Below, piece after piece: positions 7,836-16,131 of a stretch of 64,000 bases of DNA. The translations under genes and the position numbers were made by a program. The notes under the pieces are model-generated. The model had not been told where the DNA came from and did no database searches. It saw only the letters and a program-made list of their open reading frames with translations. This DNA is from a candidate division FCPU426 bacterium (GTDB lineage: Bacteria; Oederibacteriota; Muellerivitia; Muellerivitales; Muellerivitaceae). The stretch lies in assembly GCA_027452205.1 (NCBI GenBank), contig DAIDGV010000002.1, positions 30,759-94,758 of the forward strand. Direction: 5' to 3'. Numbering within the stretch: position 1 is the stretch's first letter; each line of letters starts with the position of its first letter.

Positions 7836-8648
7836 TTGAAAATCCCTTTTTTAAGCCCGAAAACCTTCTGTTGGGTCCTGTTGGGGCTGGGTTTGGGTTG
7901 TTCTCCCAAGCCGACCTACCATGTGACCTTTTACGGGAAGGGAAAGCCCATTGAGGCGGTGGTTTCGGCGACTACGGTGGGGGAGGCTATCCACCAGCAA
8001 GGGATTGCCTTAAAGTCACAGGACGTGGTGGTTCCGCCGCCGGAAACACCTTTATTCGACGGCATGGAGATCGACCTGGGGTTGGTGGAACGCCGGGTCA
8101 AAGAGGCCAAGGTCAAGATACCGGCCCAGACCCATACGGATTACACCGACACCTTGAACGTGGGCGAGATCATCGACGTTCAATTGGGCAAGGATGGTTG
8201 GGCGGACGAAGAGATCGAGACTTTCTGGCTGAACGGGCAACCCGCTTTTGAAAAGGTGCTCAAATCGACGGTTTTAACCCCGGCGAGGAATGCTAAAGTG
8301 ATAGAAGGCACCGCGCTGCGGCAAAAGCTTTACCCGTTGAAAAAAAGGGCCCTGGTGAGGAAGATCATTACCTTGGAAGCCACGGCTTATTATCCCGGGC
8401 CGGAGGATACCTGGCCTTACGCATCCGGCACGACCGCTTCGGGCCTGAAGGCAGGGTATGGGGTAGTGGCGGTGGACCCCCGGGTGATCAAGCTTAAGAC
8501 CCGCCTCTATATCGAAGGCTATGGTTACGCCATTGCGGCGGACAAGGGCGGGGCGATCAAGGGCGGTAAGATCGATCTTTGTTTTGATACTTATGAACAG
8601 GCGGTCCAGTTTGGACGGAAGAAAGTTAAGGTCTATATCCTGCGCTAA
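7836..8648 (+). CDS. Lipoprotein with C-terminal 3D domain (YabE/MltA-like peptidoglycan-active type)
   Basis: Starts at a TTG at 7836, since the signal peptide begins there and no ATG or GTG follows before it. The lipobox GLGLGC gives an N-terminal lipid anchor. The central region looks like two copies of a YabE-type (DUF348-like) module: THVTFYGKGKP-style strands, then VGEAIHQQGIAL and VVPPPETPLFDGMEIDL. The C-terminal third is a 3D domain: ATAYYPG, GTTASGLKAGYGVVAVDPRVIKL, RLYIEGYG, AADKGGAIKGGKIDLCF, containing the three conserved Asp residues that name it. In this family the domain forms a double-psi barrel used by lytic transglycosylases and Rpf-like muralytic proteins. A role in peptidoglycan turnover is likely. 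The 3D call is firm, enzymatic specificity is not. Confidence 0.8.
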   Translation: MKIPFLSPKTFCWVLLGLGLGCSPKPTYHVTFYGKGKPIEAVVSATTVGEAIHQQGIALKSQDVVVPPPETPLFDGMEIDLGLVERRVKEAKVKIPAQTHTDYTDTLNVGEIIDVQLGKDGWADEEIETFWLNGQPAFEKVLKSTVLTPARNAKVIEGTALRQKLYPLKKRALVRKIITLEATAYYPGPEDTWPYASGTTASGLKAGYGVVAVDPRVIKLKTRLYIEGYGYAIAADKGGAIKGGKIDLCFDTYEQAVQFGRKKVKVYILR

Positions 8649-9723
8649 ATGGTTGGGCCTGTTCTTGCTGTTCACGGCCGCGGCCCAAGCCCAGTTCGTG
8701 GCGCCCAACATGGGCGACCATTTTAACGGGTTCGATAATAACAACGGGCCCACGGACACGCCGACCTGGGACCCGATGGTGCCTACGTATACGCCCACTC
8801 CGACGGCGACCTATAATCCCTTCGCTTCCGACACACCTTCCTCGACACCCGGCTCTCCAACGGATACTATCACCAATACCTTTACGGCCACCCAGACGGG
8901 GACCATCTATACCCCTACGCCCACTTGGACCTCAACCCCCAATATCACCCGTGCCTCCCTCGTGCTGTTGCCCACGGCCTACACCAATGGCCGGTATGAT
9001 TGGACGGGCTTCAACTGGGATGTCGACTTCACCTATTACATCGGCAGTATCATCTCCCGCGATTACACCAATCCCCAACAGGGATTGGATTCGCTGGAGC
9101 AGATCAATCTTGTCCTCTTGACGAATGACCTCAAGATGTCCTTGGTCGACGATAATGGGGATACGCCCGGGTTTGCCATGGGCCTCATGACGTCGCTTTT
9201 GGCCCAGGTGGGGTCGAGTAACTCGGGCGCGGGCAATACTTCTACGACGGGCACCACGAATAACGCCACTTTCCAGGTGGCGGGTAATGCGGTGGGTGGT
9301 CTCTACGCGGTGATGAGCAAAAAAGTCACTAGAAACACCGCGGTGCATTTTGGCTACATCTATGGCCTTCAAAATATCGCCGGCGACGTTTTTTCCACTA
9401 ATTACGGTAGTCTTTTACCTTACTTCGGCCCCGGGTTGAACAACTCGATCGGAGATAACCCGGATAGTCTTCTTTATATCGGGTTCAATACCTATTTTTG
9501 GGGACGTAATTGGAAAATGGAAATATGGAAACCGATGGCCCTTTGGCCCGCAAACACTTATTCCGATGTGCCCTTGCCCGGCAATCCCATTCTGCTAAAC
9601 ACCCAGATCGACGGTCTCCCGCTGGCTTTCAACTTAGGTTACGAAAGATGGGATACCGGTTACGCGTTATTGGGTTACGTTAATTTCCGTATCCCGCTTC
9701 TACCTTCCGAACCCAGCTATTAA
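8593..9723 (+). CDS. Secreted protein with Thr/Pro linker and beta-strand-rich C-terminal domain
   Basis: The best start is the ATG at 8593, inside the 3' end of the preceding gene; it gives a basic n-region and a hydrophobic signal (LGLFLLFTAAAQA). A TTG at 8653 would give a shorter signal. No good ribosome binding site precedes either, so translation is probably coupled to the upstream gene. After the signal comes a low-complexity stretch rich in Thr, Pro and Ser (TPTPTATYNP, TPTWTSTPN) of about 80 residues. It is followed by about 270 residues with alternating hydrophobic strands and many Asn, Gly and Tyr (AVHFGYIYGLQNIAG, LLYIGFNTYFWG, LGYVNFRIPLLP), as in outer-membrane barrels. The family is not recognised; an outer-membrane or surface position is inferred. 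Confidence 0.6.
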   Translation: MNRRSSLDGRKLRSISCAKWLGLFLLFTAAAQAQFVAPNMGDHFNGFDNNNGPTDTPTWDPMVPTYTPTPTATYNPFASDTPSSTPGSPTDTITNTFTATQTGTIYTPTPTWTSTPNITRASLVLLPTAYTNGRYDWTGFNWDVDFTYYIGSIISRDYTNPQQGLDSLEQINLVLLTNDLKMSLVDDNGDTPGFAMGLMTSLLAQVGSSNSGAGNTSTTGTTNNATFQVAGNAVGGLYAVMSKKVTRNTAVHFGYIYGLQNIAGDVFSTNYGSLLPYFGPGLNNSIGDNPDSLLYIGFNTYFWGRNWKMEIWKPMALWPANTYSDVPLPGNPILLNTQIDGLPLAFNLGYERWDTGYALLGYVNFRIPLLPSEPSY

Positions 9724-9780
9724 AATTGGGCTCAAATAAGTCGAAAGACGAAAGCGAAGTCGATCTAAAGACAGGAAATT

Positions 9781-10932
9781 ATGGCCGGTTCTAAATCTAT
9801 CCTCGTGGTCGCCGGTGAAGTTTCGGGCGATATGCACGCCGCTGGTGTTATCCGGCAATTAAAAAGCAAGAATTCCAAATTAAAGATCTATGGAATGGGT
9901 GGACCTCAAATGGCCCAGGCGGGTATGGACGTCCGGGAAGACCTGACCCGGCAGGCCCTCATTGGTTTTTGGGAAGTGGTCAAACACTATCCCTGGATCA
10001 AAAAACGGTTCGACCAATGCGTTGAGTGGATGGAGAAGGAAAGGCCGGACCTGGTTTTCCTAGTCGATTACCCGGGTTTCAACCTGCGTCTGGCCGAAAA
10101 AGCCCATCAGTTGGGCATTCCGGTCTGTTACTACGTGGCGCCCCAGGTCTGGGCCTGGCATAAGAGCCGCATCCACCAGATCCGCCGGGTGGTGAAAAAA
10201 CTTCTGGTCATCCTGCCTTTCGAAGAGAGGTTCTTTAAGAACGAGAAAGTGAACGCGGTCTATGTGGGCCATCCTCTGGTCGAAGAGATGCCCTTCAAGC
10301 CCCTGAGCCGGGGCCAAGCGTTGAAGAAATACCGGGTGCCCGCGGACCGAAAGCCGGTCCTTTGCGTCATGCCCGGCAGCCGCAAGGGGGAGATCGAGAA
10401 GCTTTGGCCCCTCTGTGTGGAGGCGGCCCGGGCGTTCCTTCAAAAATATCCCAAGGCGGCCTTTGTCGTGCCCCAACCCGCCGGGCTGGACCGCAAGAGC
10501 TATTCGGGTATCGGTCCCAAAGATCCTTTCTTTTTCGTGAAGGCTCCCGCTTACGATATCCGCCGGGTTTGCGACGCGGCTTGGGTCAAATCCGGCACAG
10601 GCACTTTGGAAACGGCCCTGCTCAAGACCCCCATGGTGGTCATCTATAAAGTTTCGGCCCTTTCCGCCTTCCTGGCCAAACGGTTCCTGACCATCCCTTA
10701 TGTTTCCTTGGTGAATATCCTGTTCAAGCGCAAGTTGGTGACGGAGCTTCTGCAAGAGCAGGCAACAGCGACCAATTTGGTGATCGAAACGGAAAAGATC
10801 CTCAAAGACCCGAAGGTCCGACGGACCCAGATCCAAGGGTTCCGCGTCTTGGAAAAGAACCTGTCCCATTCCTCCAAAGCCTCTGGTAATTGCGCGGCGG
10901 AGATCCTTAAACTATTGGCCGTCCAAAAATGA
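9781..10932 (+). CDS. lpxB: Lipid-A-disaccharide synthase
   Basis: Condenses UDP-diacylglucosamine with lipid X to form the beta-1,6 disaccharide of lipid A at the inner face of the cytoplasmic membrane (GT19). The N-terminal signature AGEVSGDMHAAGVI is complete, followed by YGMGGPQMAQAGM, LVDYPGFNLRLA, CYYVAPQVWAW and YVGHPLVEEMP. The C-terminal half has VMPGSRKGEIEKLWP and the nucleotide-sugar segment VKSGTGTLETALLKTPMVV. Length 383 is normal. It overlaps the next gene by ATGA, beginning a tight run of envelope genes. lpxA, lpxC and lpxD are not in the window. Confidence 0.97.
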   Translation: MAGSKSILVVAGEVSGDMHAAGVIRQLKSKNSKLKIYGMGGPQMAQAGMDVREDLTRQALIGFWEVVKHYPWIKKRFDQCVEWMEKERPDLVFLVDYPGFNLRLAEKAHQLGIPVCYYVAPQVWAWHKSRIHQIRRVVKKLLVILPFEERFFKNEKVNAVYVGHPLVEEMPFKPLSRGQALKKYRVPADRKPVLCVMPGSRKGEIEKLWPLCVEAARAFLQKYPKAAFVVPQPAGLDRKSYSGIGPKDPFFFVKAPAYDIRRVCDAAWVKSGTGTLETALLKTPMVVIYKVSALSAFLAKRFLTIPYVSLVNILFKRKLVTELLQEQATATNLVIETEKILKDPKVRRTQIQGFRVLEKNLSHSSKASGNCAAEILKLLAVQK

Positions 10933-11582
10933 AAACCGAAACCCACAAGCTTACCTTTACCGACTGGTTGGTCGTCCTGATCGCCACCCCTCTCATCCAT
11001 TTGATCGGACTGTCCTTGCGCATCCAGGAAGAAGGGGAAGCCGCCTGGGGCCCCCGGGGCCGGCAGAGCGAGGCGCCCCTTTGGGCCCTTTGGCATGAGA
11101 CCATCCTGATGAGCGTTTGGTACCACCGGGACCAGGATGTGCATGTGATGATCTCGCCCAGCCGGGATGGGGAACTGATCTCCCGGATCGCCATGTTCTT
11201 CGGTTATGTGCCAGTGCGTGGGTCCAGCTCCCGGGGCGGGCGGGAAGCGCTGAACGAACTGGTCGGCCATCTCAAGGCCGGTAAACGCTGCGCCATCACG
11301 CCGGACGGCCCCCGGGGCCCCCGGCGGGAGATCAAACCGGGTGTGTTGAACCTGGCCCGGATGACGGGCTGCCCGGTGGTGCCTTTCGCTTTCGAGGCGG
11401 AACATTGCTGGCGGCTCAAAAGCTGGGACAAATTCATCATTCCGAAGCCTTTCAGCCGGGCGGTCTTTGTTTACGGAAAACCGATGAGGGTCCCTCGCCA
11501 TGCCAAGCTGGACCAATTAAAATCGATCCAGGATGAATTGGACCGGGTCACCCGGGTCGCTGAAAAGTATTTCAAAAAATAG
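10929..11582 (+). CDS. DUF374 / lysophospholipid acyltransferase-like protein
   Basis: A 217-residue protein of the DUF374 family, related to the LPLAT acyltransferase superfamily and often found beside lipid A and Kdo genes. Visible features are an N-terminal hydrophobic segment (LVVLIATPLIHLIGL), the catalytic-type ALWHETILMSVWY (His with a nearby acidic residue), SPSRDGELISRIAMFFGY, RGSSSRGGREALNEL, and the conserved AITPDGPRGPRREIKPGVLNLARMTG split here over two segments. It starts at the ATG overlapping the lpxB stop (ATGA at 10929-10932). The likely role is acyl transfer to a lipid A or Kdo-lipid intermediate, inferred from family and neighbours; the acceptor is unknown. Confidence 0.85.
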   Translation: MKTETHKLTFTDWLVVLIATPLIHLIGLSLRIQEEGEAAWGPRGRQSEAPLWALWHETILMSVWYHRDQDVHVMISPSRDGELISRIAMFFGYVPVRGSSSRGGREALNELVGHLKAGKRCAITPDGPRGPRREIKPGVLNLARMTGCPVVPFAFEAEHCWRLKSWDKFIIPKPFSRAVFVYGKPMRVPRHAKLDQLKSIQDELDRVTRVAEKYFKK

Positions 11583-11592
11583 GAACACACTG

Positions 11593-12465
11593 ATGAGACG
11601 TCTCTTTCTCTTTGTCCTTCTTGCTTGGACGCAAACCGCCTGGGCCACCGAAAAGTTATGGATCCCCCTGGGCACGCCCACGGGGGGCACGGTCCCCATC
11701 ATCAGAGGCACCCCCAATGCCCAAGGCACGTCGGTGCCGATGGTCCAACCCACGCCGCTGGCCACTGAGACGCCGGTGATCGGCACGCCGGTCAAGGACG
11801 GCCATTGGGTCTACACCTATCCGGACAATAAAACCCCTGAAAGCGAAGGGGATTATGCCTTGGGTCAAAAAGAAGGTGTCTGGAAATATTACCGGCCCGA
11901 TGGCAGCGAATGCCGGGAGATGGAATTCAAGGACGACCAATTGACCGGCAACGCGGTGCTTTGGGCCCCGGATGGCTCGCAGAAGTATTTCGACCATTTG
12001 ACGGATATGATCCAGGCGGTGACGCCCCTCGAATTCAAGGTCAAGATGATCCTGCCCTATTGGGTGGACCTTTTGGGGGATGGCGATCACCAATTACTGG
12101 TCATTGCCCGGTCGGACAAATCCTCCCTGGTCCTGGTGCTGGACGATAGCGGACATCTTTTGGACAGTCGTCCTTTTGACGGTATGGCCGATGATTTCGT
12201 TTTCGGGGAAATTAGGAAGGGTGGCCCCCTTTGCTTCGGTTATGATAGGTCCTGCGACGGGAGCTTGGGCGTTTGCCAATGGGAGTTCGATGTTTGGGAC
12301 GCCTCCAAGATCAAGACGGTGCTCCAGTACCAGGGTTGGTATGGCAAGACCAATCCATTTGTCCTGCCGGTCTTCCAGGATGTGCAAGGTGAAACGGGGA
12401 TCGTCACGGATAACGGTACTTTCCAGTGGGACGAGTCGCAGGGAGCCTTTAAAAAGGTACAGTGA
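11593..12465 (+). CDS. Secreted protein with MORN-like (YwqK-type) repeats
   Basis: The ATG at 11593 gives a clean signal peptide (MRRLFLFVLLAWTQTAWA), so the open frame upstream is not used. After a Thr/Pro-rich linker (PLGTPTGGTVPIIRGTPNAQ) come two or three MORN-like units of the YwqK type: HWVYTYPDNK, EGDYALGQKEGVWKYYRPDG, REMEFKDDQLTGNAVLWAPDG. The last 140 residues are a beta-rich domain with FG-GAP-like features (DLLGDGDHQLLVIARSD). Units of this kind often act as surface-binding or scaffold modules. It lies between a lipid A-type acyltransferase gene and waaA, suggesting a job in the envelope, but no enzymatic signature is visible. Confidence 0.65.
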   Translation: MRRLFLFVLLAWTQTAWATEKLWIPLGTPTGGTVPIIRGTPNAQGTSVPMVQPTPLATETPVIGTPVKDGHWVYTYPDNKTPESEGDYALGQKEGVWKYYRPDGSECREMEFKDDQLTGNAVLWAPDGSQKYFDHLTDMIQAVTPLEFKVKMILPYWVDLLGDGDHQLLVIARSDKSSLVLVLDDSGHLLDSRPFDGMADDFVFGEIRKGGPLCFGYDRSCDGSLGVCQWEFDVWDASKIKTVLQYQGWYGKTNPFVLPVFQDVQGETGIVTDNGTFQWDESQGAFKKVQ

Positions 12466-12506
12466 CCATTTCGGTCCGTTCCCCATCCTCTTGTGAAAGA
12501 AGATCC

Positions 12507-13796
12507 ATGAAATCCCTTCTTTTGAGCCGCCTGGTGATGTTCCTTTACCGGGGCTTGATGCTGGTCCTCTATGGGTTGGCCCGGGTCATCGGTCTTCTTT
12601 ATCCTGCCTCTGGTTTCCAAGAGCGTTTAGGTTTCTATCCCAAAAAAGAACTGGACCATTTAAACGACGCGCCCCGGGTCTGGCTGCATGCCGCCTCGGC
12701 GGGTGAAGTGAACGCCATCCAGCCTTTTTGCCGGGCCCTGCGCCGCGCGGTACCGGGCGTGCAGATCATCGTGACCACCACTTCCAACACCGGTAAAAAA
12801 CTGGTCCAAGAGAACGAATCGGCGGACATGGTTTTTTTGGCGCCCCTGGACATGGGCGCTTGCGTGCGGCGGGCCCTGAAGGCTTTCCGGCCGGCGGTCT
12901 ATCTGGTGGCCGAAACGGAATTTTGGCCCAACGCCCTGCGACTGGTTTCCGAAAGCGGTGTGCCCATACTGCTCATCAATGGCCGCATCTCCAGCCGCAG
13001 TTTTCCTTCCTACTACCGGATGAAGAGCCTCTTCAAACCCACGCTCAACCATTTCACCCATTGCTTCGTCCAATCCCTGGGTGACCAGGACAAATTGATC
13101 CGTCTGGGAGTGCCGCCGGAAAAGATCACCATCGCGGGCCAACTGAAATACGACCTGGCTCCGCCGGATGGTATGGCGGTGCAGCGGTTCAAGGAAGCGC
13201 TCAGTTTCATGCACAAAGATATCATTTTCACCTTTGGCAGCATTCGCACCGGGGAAGATGACATGCTCCTGCCCATCGTTCCCCAGCTTTTGAAGTTCTC
13301 GCCGGATGTCCGGGTGCTCTTGGCGCCCCGTCACTTGAAGAACATCCAAGTGTTGCAGGATAAGCTGGCGAAGATCGGGGTAGCCAGCACCCTGCGCAGC
13401 CGTATGCAGCAAGAAACGGTGCCGGAGCGGGTGGTTTTGCTCGACACGATGGGCGAGCTGGCGGTGTCCTACGCTTTCGCGCGGGCGGCCTTTGTGGGCG
13501 GTACCCTGGTGCCCATCGGTGGCCACAATTTGATGGAGCCGGCCTTGGCCGCGGTGCCGGTCTGTTTCGGCCCCTATGTTTCCAATGTGATGGAAGCGGC
13601 CCATATGCTGCTCCAGTCCGGCGGCGGGTTCCAGGTGAAGTCCGCCTCGGAGCTGGCGGAAACCTTCCAAAAGTTCATGGACGCGGATTTTGCCAAACAA
13701 GCCGGAAAAAAGGCCCATGAATCCGTGATTTCCATGAAAGGCGCGACGGATAAAACGGTCCAAGGTGTCCTAAAATGGTGGAAACAAGATTCTTGA
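12507..13796 (+). CDS. waaA: 3-deoxy-D-manno-octulosonic acid (Kdo) transferase
   Basis: Transfers Kdo from CMP-Kdo onto lipid IVA, joining lipid A to the LPS core. The ATG at 12507 is the preferred start, giving 429 residues, the family norm, with an N-terminal membrane-associated segment (LVMFLYRGLMLVLYGLARVI). Family motifs seen include VWLHAASAGEVNAIQP, TTTSNTGKKL, AETEFWPNAL, LINGRISSRSFPSYYRMK, AGQLKYDL, FTFGSIRTGED, LAPRHLKNI, and near the C-terminus VGGTLVPIGGHNLMEPALAAVPV. The number of Kdo residues added cannot be read from sequence. It sits between lpxB and lpxK in the expected pathway context. Confidence 0.96.
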   Translation: MKSLLLSRLVMFLYRGLMLVLYGLARVIGLLYPASGFQERLGFYPKKELDHLNDAPRVWLHAASAGEVNAIQPFCRALRRAVPGVQIIVTTTSNTGKKLVQENESADMVFLAPLDMGACVRRALKAFRPAVYLVAETEFWPNALRLVSESGVPILLINGRISSRSFPSYYRMKSLFKPTLNHFTHCFVQSLGDQDKLIRLGVPPEKITIAGQLKYDLAPPDGMAVQRFKEALSFMHKDIIFTFGSIRTGEDDMLLPIVPQLLKFSPDVRVLLAPRHLKNIQVLQDKLAKIGVASTLRSRMQQETVPERVVLLDTMGELAVSYAFARAAFVGGTLVPIGGHNLMEPALAAVPVCFGPYVSNVMEAAHMLLQSGGGFQVKSASELAETFQKFMDADFAKQAGKKAHESVISMKGATDKTVQGVLKWWKQDS

Positions 13797-13900
13797 ACCA
13801 CCAAGAGTGAAAGCACAAAGGGTCTTTTTAGCGAATGGTTAAAAATGATCGGTCCGAATTGTGGATCCTTTCTTGGTGTTCTTTGTGCCCTTCGTGGTTT
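13797..13900. repeat. Imperfect inverted repeat between waaA and lpxK
   Basis: AACCACCAAG ... GCACAAAG (13796-13820) is complementary to CTTTGTGC ... CGTGGTTT (13881-13900). The wording resembles the short intergenic repeats of the type CACGAAG/CTTCGTG seen dispersed in many environmental genomes. It could form a large cruciform or hairpin after waaA. No T-run follows, so it is not a standard terminator. Confidence 0.5.
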
Positions 13901-13927
13901 AGGACTTCGACTGGATCAAGGTGAAGA

Positions 13928-15052
13928 ATGAGCGACTGGGAAAATGCCTATTTAAAATTCATCAATGAGAAGCCAAAGGGATTTGCCCAAAATCTTGCGG
14001 CGGCTTCCCTTCGGGCATTTTCTTTCCTTTTCTTAATGGGGTGGTGGGTGCGCAAGACCATCTATCGCTCGGGGCTTTTCAAACGTAAACGCCTGCCTTG
14101 TCCGGTGCTGAGCGTGGGCAATATCACCACCGGCGGTACGGGCAAAACTCCCTTGGTCATCTTTTTGGCCAAACATTTCACCGAACAGGGCCGGCGGGTG
14201 GCGGTGCTCAGCCGGGGTTATGGCCGCAAGACGGATCCCTCCTCCCTGGTGTGGGTCTCGGACGGGAAAAAGATACTGGCCACTCCTGAAGAGGGAGGCG
14301 ATGAGCCGGTCTTGATCGCGAAGAACGTGCCCCAGGCTGCGGTCCTGGTCTGTAAGGACCGTTACCGGGCCGGCCTGGAAGCCATCAAGGAATTCAAACC
14401 CGACCTTTTCATCCTCGACGACGGATACCAACGGCGATTCGAACTGCACCGGGACCTGGATATCCTCGCTATCGACGGGGTCAATCCTTTCAGCACCGGT
14501 TACGTGCTTCCCGCTGGGTTGCTACGGGAGCCTCTGGGCGCCTTGGCCGAGGCGGATGTCTTTGTCATCAATAAGGTGAATCTTTCCAGAAGTCCTGAGG
14601 ATGTGAGGACGATATTGCAACGGCATAATCCGAGGGCCTATTTGGTGGAAGCCAAATACCGCCCCGCGGTGCTGCGGGACCTGCATACGAACAAAGAGAT
14701 GAAACCCTCTGCTTTGGAACGGATGTCGGTGGGCGCTTTTTCCGGAGTGGCCAGTTCCACTTCTTTCGTGAGGACCCTGGCGGACATGAAGGTCTTGATC
14801 CATCATTCTTACAACCTGCGGGACCACTACGCTTATACCCGGGAGAACCTGAAGGAAATTCTGAACGACGCGCACTTGCGCGGGCTTCAATACCTCATCA
14901 CGACCGAAAAAGACGCCGTGAAGATCCCCCATGACCTTGAATTTCCAGTCCCGATCCTGGTCCTGGAGATCCATTGGGAAGCGGTGAATGGCAAGCATCA
15001 TTGGGAATCTGTCCTCAAGAACGTCGGCCTGAGTTGCGGGGCGGCCTCTTGA
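13928..15052 (+). CDS. lpxK: Tetraacyldisaccharide 4'-kinase
   Basis: Phosphorylates the 4' position of the lipid A disaccharide to give lipid IVA, at the cytoplasmic membrane. It shows the LpxK P-loop SVGNITTGGTGKTPLVIFLAK, the SRGYGRKT segment, GDEPVLIAKNVPQAAVLVCKDR and DDGYQRRFELHRDLDIL. An N-terminal hydrophobic segment (AFSFLFLMGWWV) anchors it. At 374 residues it is a little longer than usual. The ATG at 13928 follows an AAGGTGAAG ribosome binding site. Its TGA overlaps the TTG start of the next gene (15049-15052), so the two are coupled. Confidence 0.95.
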   Translation: MSDWENAYLKFINEKPKGFAQNLAAASLRAFSFLFLMGWWVRKTIYRSGLFKRKRLPCPVLSVGNITTGGTGKTPLVIFLAKHFTEQGRRVAVLSRGYGRKTDPSSLVWVSDGKKILATPEEGGDEPVLIAKNVPQAAVLVCKDRYRAGLEAIKEFKPDLFILDDGYQRRFELHRDLDILAIDGVNPFSTGYVLPAGLLREPLGALAEADVFVINKVNLSRSPEDVRTILQRHNPRAYLVEAKYRPAVLRDLHTNKEMKPSALERMSVGAFSGVASSTSFVRTLADMKVLIHHSYNLRDHYAYTRENLKEILNDAHLRGLQYLITTEKDAVKIPHDLEFPVPILVLEIHWEAVNGKHHWESVLKNVGLSCGAAS

Positions 15053-16116
15053 GCGATAAAAAAACTAAAAATTCGAAGCCGAAATTCCGGCGTATTCTGG
15101 TCCTTCGCTATTCCTCCCTGGGTGATGTGGCCTTGACCAATCCGGTGATCGACCAGTTGGCAGCCGCTTATCCGGAGGCCGAGATCTATTACGCCACCAA
15201 GGACCGCTTCGCCCCGGCGGTCGCGGCCCATCCGTCCCTAGCGAAGACCCTTTTGCTGTCGGGGGGAGGGTTCCTTCATTTCTCCAAACATTTGCGGCAA
15301 TTGAGGAGCCTTCGGCCTGACCTGGTAGTCGATCTGCATGACTCCTTACGCACCCGGCTCTTCCGGCCTTTTTTCTCCGGCGCCCGGATCCTGGTTTATG
15401 ACAAAGAAGCGGTCCACCGCCGTCTTTTGGTCCAAAAGCTCAAGGGGGAACCAAGCCTCCATACGGTAAATAAATACCTGAAGGTACTCGAGGCGCTGGA
15501 CATCCCTTTGCCTGCCCAGGTGGATTTCACCGTGCATATCAGCCGGGAAAAGCAGACTTTTTTGAGGGAATTCCTGGAACGGCGCAAGATCAACTCCAAC
15601 CAGCTGGTGGTGGGATTGGGGCCGGGCTCCAAATGGAAGACCAAACAATGGATGCCGGAACATTACGCCGAATTGGCTTCCCGGTTGGTGCGGGACGAAA
15701 AGGCCCTGCTCTTTTGGTTCGGAAGCCCGGACGAGAAGGCGCTGATCCAGACCATTCAAGACCGAATGACGGTCCATCAAGCGGACCGGGGTGTCGATCT
15801 GTCGGGGGATTATTCCCTGGAACGTTGTATCGCCCTTTTGGGCCGTTGCGACCTTTTCATCGGTAATGACTCGGGCCTCATGCACCTGGCCTCGGGCCGT
15901 GGCACCCGGGTCGTTGTCATTTACGGTTCCACCACCCCCTCGCTGGGTTTTGAGCCCTGGGGCCCGCACACTATCGTCGAGAATACCGCCTTGAGCTGCC
16001 GCCCCTGCGACGTGCATGGGAAGAGCGAATGCCCCCTGGGTCATTTCAAATGCATGAAAGAATTGTCGGTAGACTTGGTCGAAGGGGCTGTCAAAAGGTC
16101 CCTTCGACGAAAATGA
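15049..16116 (+). CDS. ADP-heptose:LPS heptosyltransferase-like, GT9 family
   Basis: A 355-residue glycosyltransferase of family 9, the first of five in the window. The TTG at 15049 overlapping the lpxK stop (TTGA) is the best start. The N-terminal domain has RRILVLRYSSLGDVALTNPVIDQL, the typical family opening. The C-terminal domain has GLGPGSKWKTKQWMPEHYAELA and FIGNDSGLMHLASGRGTRVVVIYGSTTP, the ADP-heptose-binding pattern. A cysteine-containing segment (LSCRPCDVHGKSECPLGHFKCM) near the end is also seen in other members here. It likely adds heptose or a related sugar to the inner core; donor and acceptor cannot be assigned from sequence. Confidence 0.88.
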   Translation: MSDKKTKNSKPKFRRILVLRYSSLGDVALTNPVIDQLAAAYPEAEIYYATKDRFAPAVAAHPSLAKTLLLSGGGFLHFSKHLRQLRSLRPDLVVDLHDSLRTRLFRPFFSGARILVYDKEAVHRRLLVQKLKGEPSLHTVNKYLKVLEALDIPLPAQVDFTVHISREKQTFLREFLERRKINSNQLVVGLGPGSKWKTKQWMPEHYAELASRLVRDEKALLFWFGSPDEKALIQTIQDRMTVHQADRGVDLSGDYSLERCIALLGRCDLFIGNDSGLMHLASGRGTRVVVIYGSTTPSLGFEPWGPHTIVENTALSCRPCDVHGKSECPLGHFKCMKELSVDLVEGAVKRSLRRK

Positions 16117-16131
16117 TCCCGGGAGATCCTT

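Noticed and set aside
12660..13763. 367-codon minus-strand frame opposite waaA
   Set aside because: Fully antisense to a gene with all WaaA motifs; His/Gly/Arg-rich composition typical of a shadow frame.
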